Origin: Thereva unica
Taxonomy: Eukaryota > Arthropoda > Insecta > Diptera > Therevidae
Length of the DNA: 64,000 nt
Direction: 5' to 3'
NCBI GenBank assembly: GCA_949987705.1
Contig: OX465283.1
Span: 78,935,720-78,999,719, forward strand
Shown in pieces: positions 31,894 through 42,190 of the stretch (positions are counted from its first letter, which is position 1; each line of letters opens with the position of its first letter). The notes beneath the pieces are model-generated. The model had not been told where the DNA came from. It saw only the letters and a program-made list of their open reading frames with translations, and searched no databases. Both the position numbers and the translations under genes were made by a program.

Positions 31894-34732
31894 ATGGCCA
31901 ATTCTCACAGTTCTCAGTACAGAGCAGGAACACTACTCAATATTCTCTGCTCACAGTCGCGTGGATTAAATGTTTGCTACTTCAATGCTAGAAGCATTAA
32001 GAGCAAATGCGATGAGCTGCGGCAGTTGTTTCTTAATACTAAGTTGCACATTATTATGATTAGTGAATCGTGGCTAAATGCTGATGTTCCATCCTCCTTT
32101 GTATCTTTTCCTGACTTCACTCTGCACAGAAGCGATCGCTCTTCTAGGAGAGGTGGTGGTGCTGCTATTTACGTGTCAAATCAGCTTTCCTCCAAATTGA
32201 TGTCTAAATCTATTAATGATTTTGTTCAGTTCGTAGCTGTGGAAGTGAAATCACCGATTTCCAAATGACTTGTTGTTTCTGTTTATTGTCCCCCCAGGGC
32301 GTATAGTGAAGAAAATATTGCTGAACTCTCAACAATGTTATACAATTATTCTGCTAGTTATGATGAAATTGTTGTGGCTGGGGATTTTAATGTAGATCTT
32401 CTCCAACACAATAGTGTTACTGACCTGTTTAGATGGAACATGCAGTCTAGTGGCTTGACTGTCTTAAATTCTTTGCCTACTCGCTTCAATTTCCTCAATC
32501 CCTCCGCTTCTTCTTTGCTTGATGTCATTGCTGTTACCAATGGCGATGCAGTAATTCGTCATCAGCAATTATCGCCGCCTAGTTTCCTTGACCATGACAT
32601 CTTGTTCCTCTCTCTCCGTTTCTATCTCTCATCTGTAGAATCCCCCAGAGTAGTAACCTACAGGGACTTCAAAAATCTTAACTTTGATATCTTGAGGCAG
32701 AAGTGTCTCTCCACACCTTGGTCCGATATATATAACATTACCAATGTCAATGACAAAGTTGAATCTCTCAACTCTTTCATGACATCTTTACTGCATGAGA
32801 CTGTACCCCTCAAAAGCAGGCGCATGAAACATAATCAGGATACTTGTCCTTGGTTTACGATTGAAATTAAACGTCTGATCTCTGAGAGAGAATATTTATA
32901 TCAACGTTATCGCCGTCTAAAAACCATCGAATGTCGGCAGCGGTACACTAGAGTGCGTAATCTTGTCAATCACCAAATAAGAAGTGCCAAAAGACAATTC
33001 TTTGGACTAAAATTAGATCCTTCTCTTCCCACTAAGTTGCTATGGAAAAACTTACGCTCGTTTGGTATTTGTGGTAGCAATAATGCACCTGTAGACCTTG
33101 ATCCTAGTGTCCTTAATAGCTCCTTCGTTGAACCTCTTCCGGATAATGCACCTCCAGTGAATCTATCTTCTCTGGCTGTTGATGGGTTTAGCTTCAGCGG
33201 TATAGATGAACGAGAAACATACGTTGCCATTATGTCCATTAAATCTAATGCAACTGGAATTGATGGCATCCCTTCCCGTTTTATTAAAATGCTTACACCT
33301 CTAATCTTACCTGTTTTAACGCATATCTTTAACTCCTGCATAACGCAATCTACTTTTCCATCTGAATGGAAAAAGGCAGTTATTACCCCTATTCCAAAAG
33401 TCTCTTGTCCTGTTGATGTGAGTGATTTCCGTCCCATTAGCATTTTACCATTTCTATCTAAAGCACTCGAGAAAATCGTATCTGTTCAATTGCAATCGTA
33501 TCTCAATCGTGGAAATCTGTTGAACTCGTTTCAATCCGGGTTCAGGAAATTTCATAGTTGTGAAACTGCGCTTCTTAAAGTCTCGACTGATCTACGAATG
33601 GCATGTGATAGGAATCATCTTGGTGTATTAATTCTTCTTCTTAATTCTTCTTCTCTCACGTGCTTTCAATACTGTCTGTCATAGCGTTCTCCTCAACAAA
33701 TTATCCTGCTTCTTCGGTCTCTCGTCCTCTGCAACCCACTTCTTTGCTTCCTTCCTTAATAATAGGTATCAATGCGTGAGATATAATAATAAACTTTCCT
33801 CCTTTATTTCTGTATTGTCGGGGGTCCCCCAAGGCTCTGTTCTTGGGCTACTGTTGTTCTGTCTGTATGTTAATGATTTACCTGATTGTATCACCTTTGC
33901 TCATCATCATAGCTATGCAGATGACCTCCAATTATACAATTACTGCACTCCTGATGACGCCCCGCACCTTATTGAATCCTTAAACAGGGATCTGGTATCC
34001 TTGTCCTTGTGGTGCAATAATAACTTCCTGCAGCTTAATCCTAATAAATCGTCTGCACTTATTCTTAGTAGACGTCGTTTTGATACATCTAATATGCCCC
34101 CTTTAAAATTAAACAATACTCCCCTAAAAATAGTCGGGTCAACTAAGAATCTTGGAGTGATGATAAACTCTAACTTATCCTGCTGTGATCATGTGTCGTT
34201 CTCTTTGAAGAAGATCTATTCTTGTCTCCGTCGTCTGCGTCTTTATGGAAGTCTACTTTCTCGTGATACCCGTCTCGCTCTGGTAAAGTCCCTTATACTT
34301 CCTCATTTCTTATATGGATGCTCTGTCTATGTATGTCCTGACTCGACATGTAAGAATAGATTGAATATTGCTCTTAATGACTGTCTAAGGTTCATTTTCG
34401 ACCTTAATCGGTCCGCACATGTCTCTGGTCTTCGTCCATCCCTGTTGCCCTGCAATCTCTTTACGTATCGCAATGTGCATGGTCTATGTTTATTGTACAA
34501 AATCATTAATTCCTCTACTCCCTCATACCTTTCTGATTGCCTTGTTCCCCTTCGTACTCGTCGCTCCGTGCAATTTTGTTTTCCTAGACACTGTTCCCTG
34601 CTAGGTAGTCGTTCCTTCTTTGTACATACTGTAAGATTGTGGAATAGCCTCCCCTACCGTTTGCAATGTACCAAATCGCTCGCCGCTTTCAGGAGAGGAT
34701 TGATCGCACATTTTGCATCACAGAATGCATAA
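31894..34732 (+). pseudogene. LINE ORF2 (endonuclease + reverse transcriptase)
   Basis: The endonuclease starts soon after the ATG: LNVCYFNARSIKSKCDELRQ, IIMISESWLNADVPSS and RGGGAAIYVSN, then VAGDFNVDLL and SFLDHDILFLS. RT blocks are WKKAVITPIPK, DFRPISILPFLSKALEK, FQSGFRKFHSCETALL, SGVPQGSVLGLLLFCLYVNDL and SYADDLQLY. The C-terminus has LGSRSFFVHTVRLWNSLP. Two lesions are visible. An in-frame TGA at 32266 sits where the sister element has a cysteine codon (CVVISVYCPP versus stop-LVVSVYCPP). A frameshift lies in a CTT-rich stretch near 33640-33660, just before the first RT aspartate block. It is otherwise complete. Confidence 0.9.
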
Positions 34733-35052
34733 AATGACACAATTGCTTGCTTGCCTGCACAACATGCATTAGCATACATCCTCCTTAGTATGCATCTTCT
34801 CGACAGCGAACACCGGCTTTTTTTTGTTTCTTGTTTTTTGTTTCTTTTATTATTATTAATTTTTGTTAACTTTTATTTTGGGAAATTTTTAATTTAAATT
34901 TAATTTTTTTTTTCATTGTCTTTTATTTTTAGTATTTTTTTTTTTTCCTTTTTCTTTTCTAGTCATTAAATTAAATAATATTATATTTTCCTTTTTAAAT
35001 TGTTTTTAATTTGTATAGTACTAAATAAGACTCAAATCTTGTGTACTTAAGC

Positions 35053-35095
35053 ATAAATAAATAAATAAATAAAAATAAATAAAAAAAAAAAAATT
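35053..35095 (+). repeat. (ATAA)n/poly(A) tail of the LINE
   Basis: Repeated AAATA units run into a run of A, directly after the LINE 3' UTR. It marks the 3' end of the insertion. Confidence 0.8.
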
Positions 35096-35161
35096 TTGTT
35101 CCATATACCCGAAACACATTCTCCCGCAAGAAAGTAGATCTATGCCAGAATAAGTACTTAT

Positions 35162-35635
35162 TAGCCGTGTTCTTTTTACACCGTGATCCAGATCAGATCA
35201 GCCGAGCATAAAAGAACGGACTTGGATCATGGAAGAAATTTAGTTTTTTACAGTTGTTGTAGTTCTGATTTTTGATTATGTTCTGTCGCATTTTATATCA
35301 GTCTCTAAAACTTATTAAAAATATTTCCAATATAAAAAGAATTTATAAAAATGTTTAATTTATTTCCAAAATTAATAAAAGACAACTTTCAATCATTTTT
35401 CCAAAAAAATTTATGAAATTTTGCAGAGCTACCAACCCTTAAAATTAAAGAAAACAGAACAAAATTATAAAAGCTCTGGATTTTCAAATGAGATGTGTCT
35501 TAGATATGGTTGTTACACAAGCTATTTTTGTATCACAGATTTTGATCCAAATCTTTTTTGGATCAAGTTGTTGTTGTTGGTTTGGTTGAAAGTTAATGAT
35601 CTGAGTGGGATCACGGTGTAAAAAGAACGCAGCTA
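35162..35635. mobile_element. MITE, 474 bp, 28-bp inverted repeats, TA ends
   Basis: The left terminal repeat contains GTTCTTTTTACACCGTGATC (from 35169), which is exactly complemented at the right end (35609-35628). The repeat extends outward through TAGC with two mismatches (35162-35189 versus 35608-35635). TA at both edges may be the Tc1/mariner-type target or part of the terminus. The interior has no ORF and includes a long AT-rich region. Non-autonomous element. Confidence 0.8.
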
Positions 35636-37676
35636 TTGATTCTCAAGGAATCGAGTACTTTTGAACAAGTAAAAAGTACTTATTGAGTAATTTTCTTTCG
35701 ATTCGATGAGTATTTACAGGAGTTCTTTCAGTCAATTCCGTATCCCTTCAGGGTATTTGACTTTTAGAACGCATGGAAAAGGGGACTTTAACTTTTTGGC
35801 TTTCCATTTTTTTTCTCATCTGGGCCCCGGGCCAATTCATTCCAGTTGCCGCCCCCCCCCCCACTATTATGGCGGGTAAACATTATCATTAACAAAACGT
35901 GAGCAGACAATAATTTCATTACGCTAAAATTCGGCTTGTGTCTTCCTGTTGTTCTAAGGGCCTTTTCACGGGTCAGTGTTACTTGGCTCGTACGCTGCAG
36001 CATTCGCCGAGTTGCGCGTTTGCCTGGGCGGTGGCGGCTAAATATTTGCGAGACTACTGTGCTACTTTCTATAGTTCGCATAACCGCGTAAAAATTTTTG
36101 TGTAAGATTCAGCGATATCTTAAGGCCCTCATGTACACTCAGAGGTCGCTGGCAGGCCATGGCCTGAAAGTTTTCGCCTTGAGCCCTAATGCAACCACAC
36201 ACTCACCGGCCGCCACATGTATGGGGCCTGCAGTCAAAGAAAACTGGCAAAAATCTTTATGCGTTTGGGCATTTATCGTCAGTTCGTGCCTGAAGATCTG
36301 AACTTTTATTCATTCTCAAGCCGTAAATTTACGGCAAGAATTCACGCCTTATCCACTTGGAACGGAAAGCAATGCGCGAGCAAGGCGGAAAACCATCCGC
36401 ACTTGCGTTAGCGCTTGTCCGGAGGCTTACGACATGAGTCTGGAGCCACCTTGAAGTTTTCAGGAACTAAAAGGCACTGAATTAACAATTACTTGAATTA
36501 ATTACCTGCTATGTTAAGCTGTCGTCTTGGCCTGGGTATCATCCCTCTGTCAGACTAAGTAATATGTGGTCTTCATCGAGCCATGCTGGCCGACTTAGTC
36601 TGAAAGGGCCTATCGGCCGGTGACCTGTAAGTTAATGGGGGTTTTTAGTGGAGAAACATGTTTTACTTAATTTAAAAAAACAAAAAACAAAAAAAACAGT
36701 GGCTGTGTCTAGTTGGGTCATTAGGCCTAATTACAATTATCTTAAGATGGGCTTAAGATGCCTCATGAAATTCTCTTAAGACTGGCTAATTTTCTACCAA
36801 AACGTAATGAATGTTAAGTTTAATATGCGTCGCAAAGCTGGATCAGTATTTATTTACCTGATAATACTACTGGTACTTCTAAGCCCAACTCACTTCTTTT
36901 TTGTTCATTTCCGCCTTAGCTTCTGATTCAGGAATTTAGCTTCTCCTCCACTTTAGTCCGTAGATCAAACGATCGTACCATTATAGTCTAAGACGTTCTT
37001 TGCTCTTAGCCGTGCCTTTAGCTGTAGGTTACAGTGCAGCAGTTTGCTCGGCTAATCTCCGGCAATCCAAAAGGACATCGTCTGTGTCCTCTGTCACAAT
37101 GAGGAATTCCAGGCGTTGCGTAGACTCATTTTGCCGGTATGCTCTCGTAACTCACCTGTGGGTTCATCGACCTTGGGTAGATTCATTACGTCACTTCCAA
37201 ATTCTGTTCACTTCCCCAGCTTCTTCTTTTAGTTTTTACTCAATTAAATTGAGTGGCTTAGGGTAATTGAAATATGATACGAAGTTTCATACTAAGGACA
37301 TTAATGTATCGGCAAATACAGCATTAACGCTTCCAACGGTTGAGTGACAACACTCCGAACCTGTCCAAACACCATCGTTGGACGCTTGACATTGGACATT
37401 CGTAGTTCGAGTAGCGGCCACACGATGCGTTCTACCATCAAACGTCCAACGTTGGAAAGTGCTCATAGCATCGTTTAGAGCCGGCTTTAGCTGAAAACTA
37501 GGATATGTAATTTATTTCCCTCCATAGCCACTGGGTAAAAACCTCCTCACCCATGGACATCGTGAACGGACTTTGGCTACGAATTTTCATATGCCCATAT
37601 AATAATAAACTTAATAGCTAAAGGATTGGAGTTGCAATGCTTCCCTCCTCTACCCCTTCGCCTATATCGTTCGCAG
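35636..37676. other. Mixed unannotated DNA
   Basis: No convincing gene. A minus-strand stretch at about 37010-37130 reads TEDTDDVLLDCRRLAEQTAAL, faintly like the cysteine/histidine tail of R1-like LINE proteins, but it is too short to call. A 10-C run lies at 35853. Short inverted words ACTTAGTCTG/CAGACTAAGT occur at 36553-36604. Confidence 0.3.
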
Positions 37677-37863
37677 GCCGTATCAGAACATCAAAATTGG
37701 CAGCGTGCAGTAAATTAGGGCATGAGATAAAAATGCAGCACGCTGCAATCAAAAGTATTTCAATTGGCTCAGGCTGGTAAAAAGACAAGCAAAGCAGCGT
37801 GCTGCATGTTCATATCATGTCTTAAATTTGCAGTACGCTGCATATTTGAGGTTCTGATAGGGC
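37677..37863. mobile_element. Foldback MITE, 187 bp, roughly 70-bp arms
   Basis: The left arm, starting GGCCGTATCAGAAC at 37677, pairs with the right arm ending GTTCTGATAGGGCC at 37863. Pairing is about 80 percent over 70 bp, with a loop of about 45 bp. GCAGCACGCTGC at the arm tips is itself a near-palindrome. Single-strand RNA or DNA of this element would form one long hairpin. No target duplication is clear. Confidence 0.7.
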
Positions 37864-37962
37864 CTCGAGCAAACCCATCGTAGCTACAGGCCTGGAAGCA
37901 GCCGGTGCCGATCCTACATCTGCTTGAATGGAGGACATTTCTCGTGTAATAACATAGTGGAG

Positions 37963-38581
37963 CCAAGTTTTTTAGTTTATTTTTTCAATAAAAAGTTGTA
38001 ATATTGTATTTTATCACTTTTTTCTGCACCTGGATTACCAGTGATTAGTGTCTCAGTGAATGAATTAAAACAATTTCAAAAAATTTAGTGAACCAATATG
38101 TTTTAATGGTTTAATTGTGAAGGTGACCAATTTTGTTTACATTCGCTGTGGTTTTGTCGAGTTATTTTAGGGCAAAAATGTTGAATTTGTGTGGTTATTG
38201 AGTTAAAAGTGAATTTAAAGTGATTAAAGCTTGTTGAAGAATAATTTTTAAAAATAAAAATAAAAAAATGTGTAGGAAAAAGTTCAAAATTTTTGTTATT
38301 CATGTTGTGTGGTGGTACTTGCACTTATGTTTTAATAACTATTCCGTAATAATTTTTAACCATTTTAAATTCACTTTTAATTTCATTACCACATAAATCC
38401 AACATTTTTTCCCTGAATTAACCCGAAAAAACCACCGTGAATGTAAACAAAACTGGTCACCTTATCAATTTCATTCAATTTATTCACTCGGATCATTAAC
38501 CAACTTATCACCGGTAATACACGTGCAGTAAAAATGTTAAAATACAATATTTTGCCACTTTTTACGAGTTAAAAACTTGGC
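37963..38581. mobile_element. Foldback element, 619 bp, long inverted arms
   Basis: A left arm of about 270 bp (37963-38230) pairs with the right arm (about 38340-38581). Matching landmarks include GGTGACCA, TTTGTTTACATTC, TTGTGTGG and AAAAGTGAATTTAAA on one side and their complements on the other. The outer edges are GCCAAGTTTTT/AAAAACTTGGC. The spacer of about 110 bp is AT-rich and there is no ORF. This is a distinct family from the foldback at 51235. Confidence 0.75.
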
Positions 38582-39013
38582 AAGTCTATGATATTACACT
38601 ACGAGTTAGAGAAATTGCCTTCCATTTAGTAAAACCCCTCACCCACAAACAGCACACAATAAACACTACGAATCTTCCTTTCCTATGCCCACAGAAACAA
38701 GGTAATGTAAAAGACTGTATACCGTATACGGTATTTTAGTGCTGATGTCACGTGGGGGACACTTCCCATATAAAATCGAAGCTGTTGTTGTTGTTTCAGC
38801 ATTACGGCTGACGTCACCAGGCGCCCATTTTTTACGGTATTCGAAGCTGGCGTCGCTTTTGCTTTACCTTCGTTTGCTGTATACCGTGCATAATAATGAT
38901 AATCCCAGTGCGCATGAAGAATGGAAGTTGAAATGCTTGCCCTCCATTGCCTCCACCCCTTCGCCCATATCCTCAAGTTGCGTTGCGTTGCGAATTCGTC
39001 AAAATTCACTCTC
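38582..39013. other. Pre-insertion flank of the LINE at 39031
   Basis: It contains CTTCGCCCATATC-type sequence also seen near 37655. Its last 40 bp resemble a repeat at about 6375-6435, which continues on the other side of the LINE at 42013. Confidence 0.45.
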
Positions 39014-39030
39014 ATAATATTTTTCAAAAC
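39014..39030. other. Target-site duplication, left copy (17 bp)
   Basis: ATAATATTTTTCAAAAC occurs here and again at 41996-42012, exactly bordering the LINE. It is the duplication made by target-primed reverse transcription. Confidence 0.9.
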
Positions 39031-39044
39031 TGAATAACAACTGT

Positions 39045-39647
39045 TTGAATAACAACTTTGAAGATTTTATTTTTGATGATTCCAAACTGAACAATGATAG
39101 AAAATCATCGGACCGACTAACAAATGTTAGAGGAATTAAACTTGTAGAACTCATGGAAAGCTCGGGGTTTGTTTTGTTAAACGGCAGATCACGATCGGAT
39201 CGAGAAGGTGCCTTCACATTCTTGGCCTCACAAGGTAAAAGCGTGATTGACCATGCGTGGGTCAATTCTGACTGCCTACCAAACGTGAAAGATTTTCTTG
39301 TAATTGACTTTTCAGACCTATCCGACCATCTATTGTGCGTTATCAACCTAGATCTTTACCCTTTTGAAAAAAACGCTGATTCTAATCAAGCCTATGTAAA
39401 ATCACACCCGAAACTAAAGTGGAATCAAAATAAAACACTAGAATATGTTTCTGCAATCTCTGATCAATGTAGTATATACTTTAATTCGAATAACCCAGAC
39501 GAGCTAGCGACCAATTTGACGAATACAATGAGAAAAGTAATGTTCGACGTGCAAATGATTCAAAACTGCTTCCCAAATAATGTAAAAATTTACAATACTC
39601 CTTGGTATAACAAAGATTGTGAAAAAATGAAAAAAAAATTTGAATAA
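39045..39647 (+). pseudogene. LINE endonuclease C-terminal part and linker
   Basis: It reads GIKLVELMESSGFVLLNGR, REGAFTFLASQGKSVIDHAW and VIDFSDLSDHLLCVINLDL. These are the last endonuclease blocks, including the conserved SDH that closes the active site. A lysine-rich linker follows, with TPWYNKDCEKMKKKF. The first half of the endonuclease (the N and E catalytic blocks) was never inserted. The frame ends in a run of nine A near 39631-39639, where a single-base length change would join it to the RT frame starting at 39640. Confidence 0.8.
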
Positions 39648-41913
39648 ACAATATAAAATTCTTTGCAAAAATAAATACGAGGAAAGTTTTTATTATAACT
39701 ATAAAGAAGCTAAAAAACTATACAAGAAAATTACTACAACAACAAAAATGAACTATAAACTAAGTATGATAACTAAAATGAGACAGGTTTCGAATGCAAA
39801 ACAATTTTGGGAAACAGTTAAGAAGTTCACTCACAGAGAAGGCAAAATCAAATTGGAAATTTCGATGGAAACCTGTGTTAACTTTTTTAAACAAATTTAT
39901 TCTCCCACCCCACGTATTAGATCGATTTTCGAAATGTCAACACACGACCTACTTGACACACCTATTACCCTCGAAGAGTTAGAAGTAGCCATAAGACATC
40001 TAAAGACTCAAAAATCCTGTGGTCCCGACGAAATACCCAATGAATGTTTTAAATTCCTCACCCCACCCTGGACACATTATATCCTAAACATGTTCAACAT
40101 TTTCCTACGAGAGGAATTTATACCAGATAACTGGTGCCAATCTATGATTAAACTAATTTATAAAAAAGGCGACAAACTAGACCCTAATAATTACCGTCCT
40201 ATTGCGCTCGAAAATTCTGGCCTTAAGCTGATCATGTATATTCTGAATAAAAGATTATATAAAATGGCAGAAGACAATAACTTATTACCGGAAGAGCAGT
40301 GTGGCTTTCGTAAAAAAAGATCCTGTGTTGACAACTTATTTATCCTCAGGTGTATCATCGATATCCAACGTACGATCAATAAAAAAATGCTTTTGGGAAT
40401 TTTTGTAGATTATAAAAAGGCGTTTGATACGGTCCCCCATGACAAATTATTTCAAAAACTTAATCACCTGGGAATATATGGGAAATTCATGCGAATTGTA
40501 GCCAAAATGTATGATCAAGCAAAACTCACACTAAATGTAAATGACCAATTATCTGAGTCAATAAAAGTCACGAAAGGCGTCCTACAAGGGGATGTGTTGA
40601 GCCCGCTTTTGTACACTTTATATACAAGCGACTTGAGATCCTTTTTTGCAGAGAAAGGCCATAAAGGCGTAAAAGTAGATGACACCGATATACTATTAAC
40701 AACCTTTGCCGACGATACGGTGATTTTTGCCAGTTCTGCGGTAGACTGTCAGGATAAACTAAACGACTTACATCTTTATTGCGAGCGAAACGATCTCGTT
40801 GTGAATGCGAACAAAACTAATATAATGTATTTCTATAAAGGTAGACCAAAGAAATTGCGACCACTTTACTATCAAGGTACTCCTGTTCAATTTGTAAAAT
40901 CTGTTAAATATTTGGGAGTTAACTTTACAAACTCAGGGAAATTCTCACTTCACGCAAGCGAAACAGTCAGAAAAGCCCATCTTGCGGCGGGAAAAGCGCT
41001 TTCGATACTCTCCGCGTCAAAATCCGATACGTGGCCGACGAAGTGTACACTTTTCGACTCCCTTTCAAAATCTCATTTGTTGTATGCGAGCGAGATGTGG
41101 GCCTTTCCACATTCAACGACCCTGGAAACTGTTCAGTCTAGATATCTTAAGAGTTTGCTCCATCTGTCAAAATCAACTCCTAATTATATGGTGAGAAAAG
41201 AGACTCAGAGACTACCAATTGAATATTTTGTTATGAAATCTATGTACGACTGGTGGATCAAGCTTCTTGCAATGCCACCAAATCGATTACCTCGTATTTG
41301 CTATGTACTACTTAAAAACCATATAAATCAAACAGCGATCCAAGATAATTGGTCGGATCTCGTGAGACAATTTTTGTATGAAACCGGAAATGAAAACGTA
41401 TGGCTCGAGCAAGACGCCCAATTTGCTAAAAGAATGCGAAAAGATGTTTTAGATACGATGAAAAACGCACTCGTGATTCGAGACACTCAGAGAATTGTAA
41501 ATTCTTCATACTCTCCATTATATTATATGATCATTCAACAAGAACCGAAACCTTTTTATATTTGTTACACGTCGAATATAAAAAAACTGAGAACAGTAGC
41601 GCAATTGAGATTGTGTAATTTGAATTGTACAACGCTATATTTAGAAGGTCAAAAGTATGTTTTAGATGAAACCAACAACTGTTCCTATTGTAATCTAAAC
41701 GATCCATACAATTTGAGTCATATTTTCTTTGAATGTCCAATATTTACAGTACCTCGTCAAAAATATTTAAACCATTTTATATGTGAAATGTCAAATCAAC
41801 CGCGATCCGTTTTACTTGCATCAATTTTATCGAATATCACCGAAGAAAAACTAAACTATATTTTCTATTTTATAAACGAATGTACTAGAATAATTCAATT
41901 GATTGATATGTAA
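39640..41913 (+). CDS. LINE reverse transcriptase with C-terminal cysteine/histidine region
   Basis: A 757-codon frame. RT blocks appear in order: VAIRHLKTQKSCGPDEIPNE (about 114-133), WCQSMIKLIYKKGDK (165), NNYRPIALENSGLK (183), EEQCGFRKKRSCVDNL (218), GIFVDYKKAFDTVPH (253, first catalytic D), GVLQGDVLSPLLYTLY (313) and TTFADDTVIFA (354-364, catalytic DD). The thumb has VKYLGVNFTNSGKF. Near 697-716 a C-terminal motif CSYCNLNDPYNLSHIFFECP has the CCHC-like spacing common at LINE protein ends. Clade not assigned; it may be CR1/L2-group. The frame itself is intact but lacks its own endonuclease, so it is a dead copy unless the poly(A) frameshift is an assembly error. Confidence 0.88.
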   Translation: MNKQYKILCKNKYEESFYYNYKEAKKLYKKITTTTKMNYKLSMITKMRQVSNAKQFWETVKKFTHREGKIKLEISMETCVNFFKQIYSPTPRIRSIFEMSTHDLLDTPITLEELEVAIRHLKTQKSCGPDEIPNECFKFLTPPWTHYILNMFNIFLREEFIPDNWCQSMIKLIYKKGDKLDPNNYRPIALENSGLKLIMYILNKRLYKMAEDNNLLPEEQCGFRKKRSCVDNLFILRCIIDIQRTINKKMLLGIFVDYKKAFDTVPHDKLFQKLNHLGIYGKFMRIVAKMYDQAKLTLNVNDQLSESIKVTKGVLQGDVLSPLLYTLYTSDLRSFFAEKGHKGVKVDDTDILLTTFADDTVIFASSAVDCQDKLNDLHLYCERNDLVVNANKTNIMYFYKGRPKKLRPLYYQGTPVQFVKSVKYLGVNFTNSGKFSLHASETVRKAHLAAGKALSILSASKSDTWPTKCTLFDSLSKSHLLYASEMWAFPHSTTLETVQSRYLKSLLHLSKSTPNYMVRKETQRLPIEYFVMKSMYDWWIKLLAMPPNRLPRICYVLLKNHINQTAIQDNWSDLVRQFLYETGNENVWLEQDAQFAKRMRKDVLDTMKNALVIRDTQRIVNSSYSPLYYMIIQQEPKPFYICYTSNIKKLRTVAQLRLCNLNCTTLYLEGQKYVLDETNNCSYCNLNDPYNLSHIFFECPIFTVPRQKYLNHFICEMSNQPRSVLLASILSNITEEKLNYIFYFINECTRIIQLIDM

Positions 41914-41995
41914 TTTAAGACAAAAACAAACTCCCATGTATACGGAGACATTCTCCAAATCATTGTATTGAATAATAAATAAAAAAAAATAAAAA

Positions 41996-42012
41996 ATAAT
42001 ATTTTTCAAAAC
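41996..42012. other. Target-site duplication, right copy (17 bp)
   Basis: Exact repeat of 39014-39030, immediately after the LINE tail. Confidence 0.9.
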
Positions 42013-42190
42013 GCGCCTAAAGAAGTATAACTTCAAAAAATTACTTGATATTTGCCGAGACCTCCCCCACGTGTGATTGGGTGAGATTCGCCTCGACCCC
42101 CTTCAACCTAAACGCCACACGCAATTAACGGACGATCTCTTTACTGTTAGAAAGACCTATTTTCAAAGTATCAAATTCTTACTATGTAGT

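Larger units (their letters stand above)
31054..35095 (+). mobile_element. Two-ORF LINE (Jockey/CR1-like), inactivated
   Basis: It consists of ORF1 (31054-31593), a spacer with an 18-G run (31839-31856), ORF2 (31894-34732) and a 3' UTR with an (ATAA)n/poly(A) tail at about 35053-35095. It is the sister element of the LINE at 2486 but keeps the endonuclease N-terminus. The truncated ORF1 suggests loss of the 5' end on insertion. No target duplication was found. Confidence 0.8.
39031..41995 (+). mobile_element. 5'-truncated LINE flanked by a 17-bp target duplication
   Basis: A 2965-bp insertion contains most of an endonuclease, a full RT and an A/T-rich tail. Both edges are defined by the repeated ATAATATTTTTCAAAAC. 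The empty site, read across the junctions, matches a related repeat at about 6375-6435, so the insertion landed inside an older repeat. It is not closely related to the other LINEs here. Confidence 0.9.

Noticed and set aside
30610..35770. Possible large inverted pairing of GTACTCGAT-rich flanks around the LINE at 31054
   Set aside because: Similarity is limited to short words with inconsistent spacing; no boundary could be defined.
35788..36081. 97-codon minus-strand ORF
   Set aside because: Composition is random and includes a poly-G/C artefact (GGGGG residues); no family seen.
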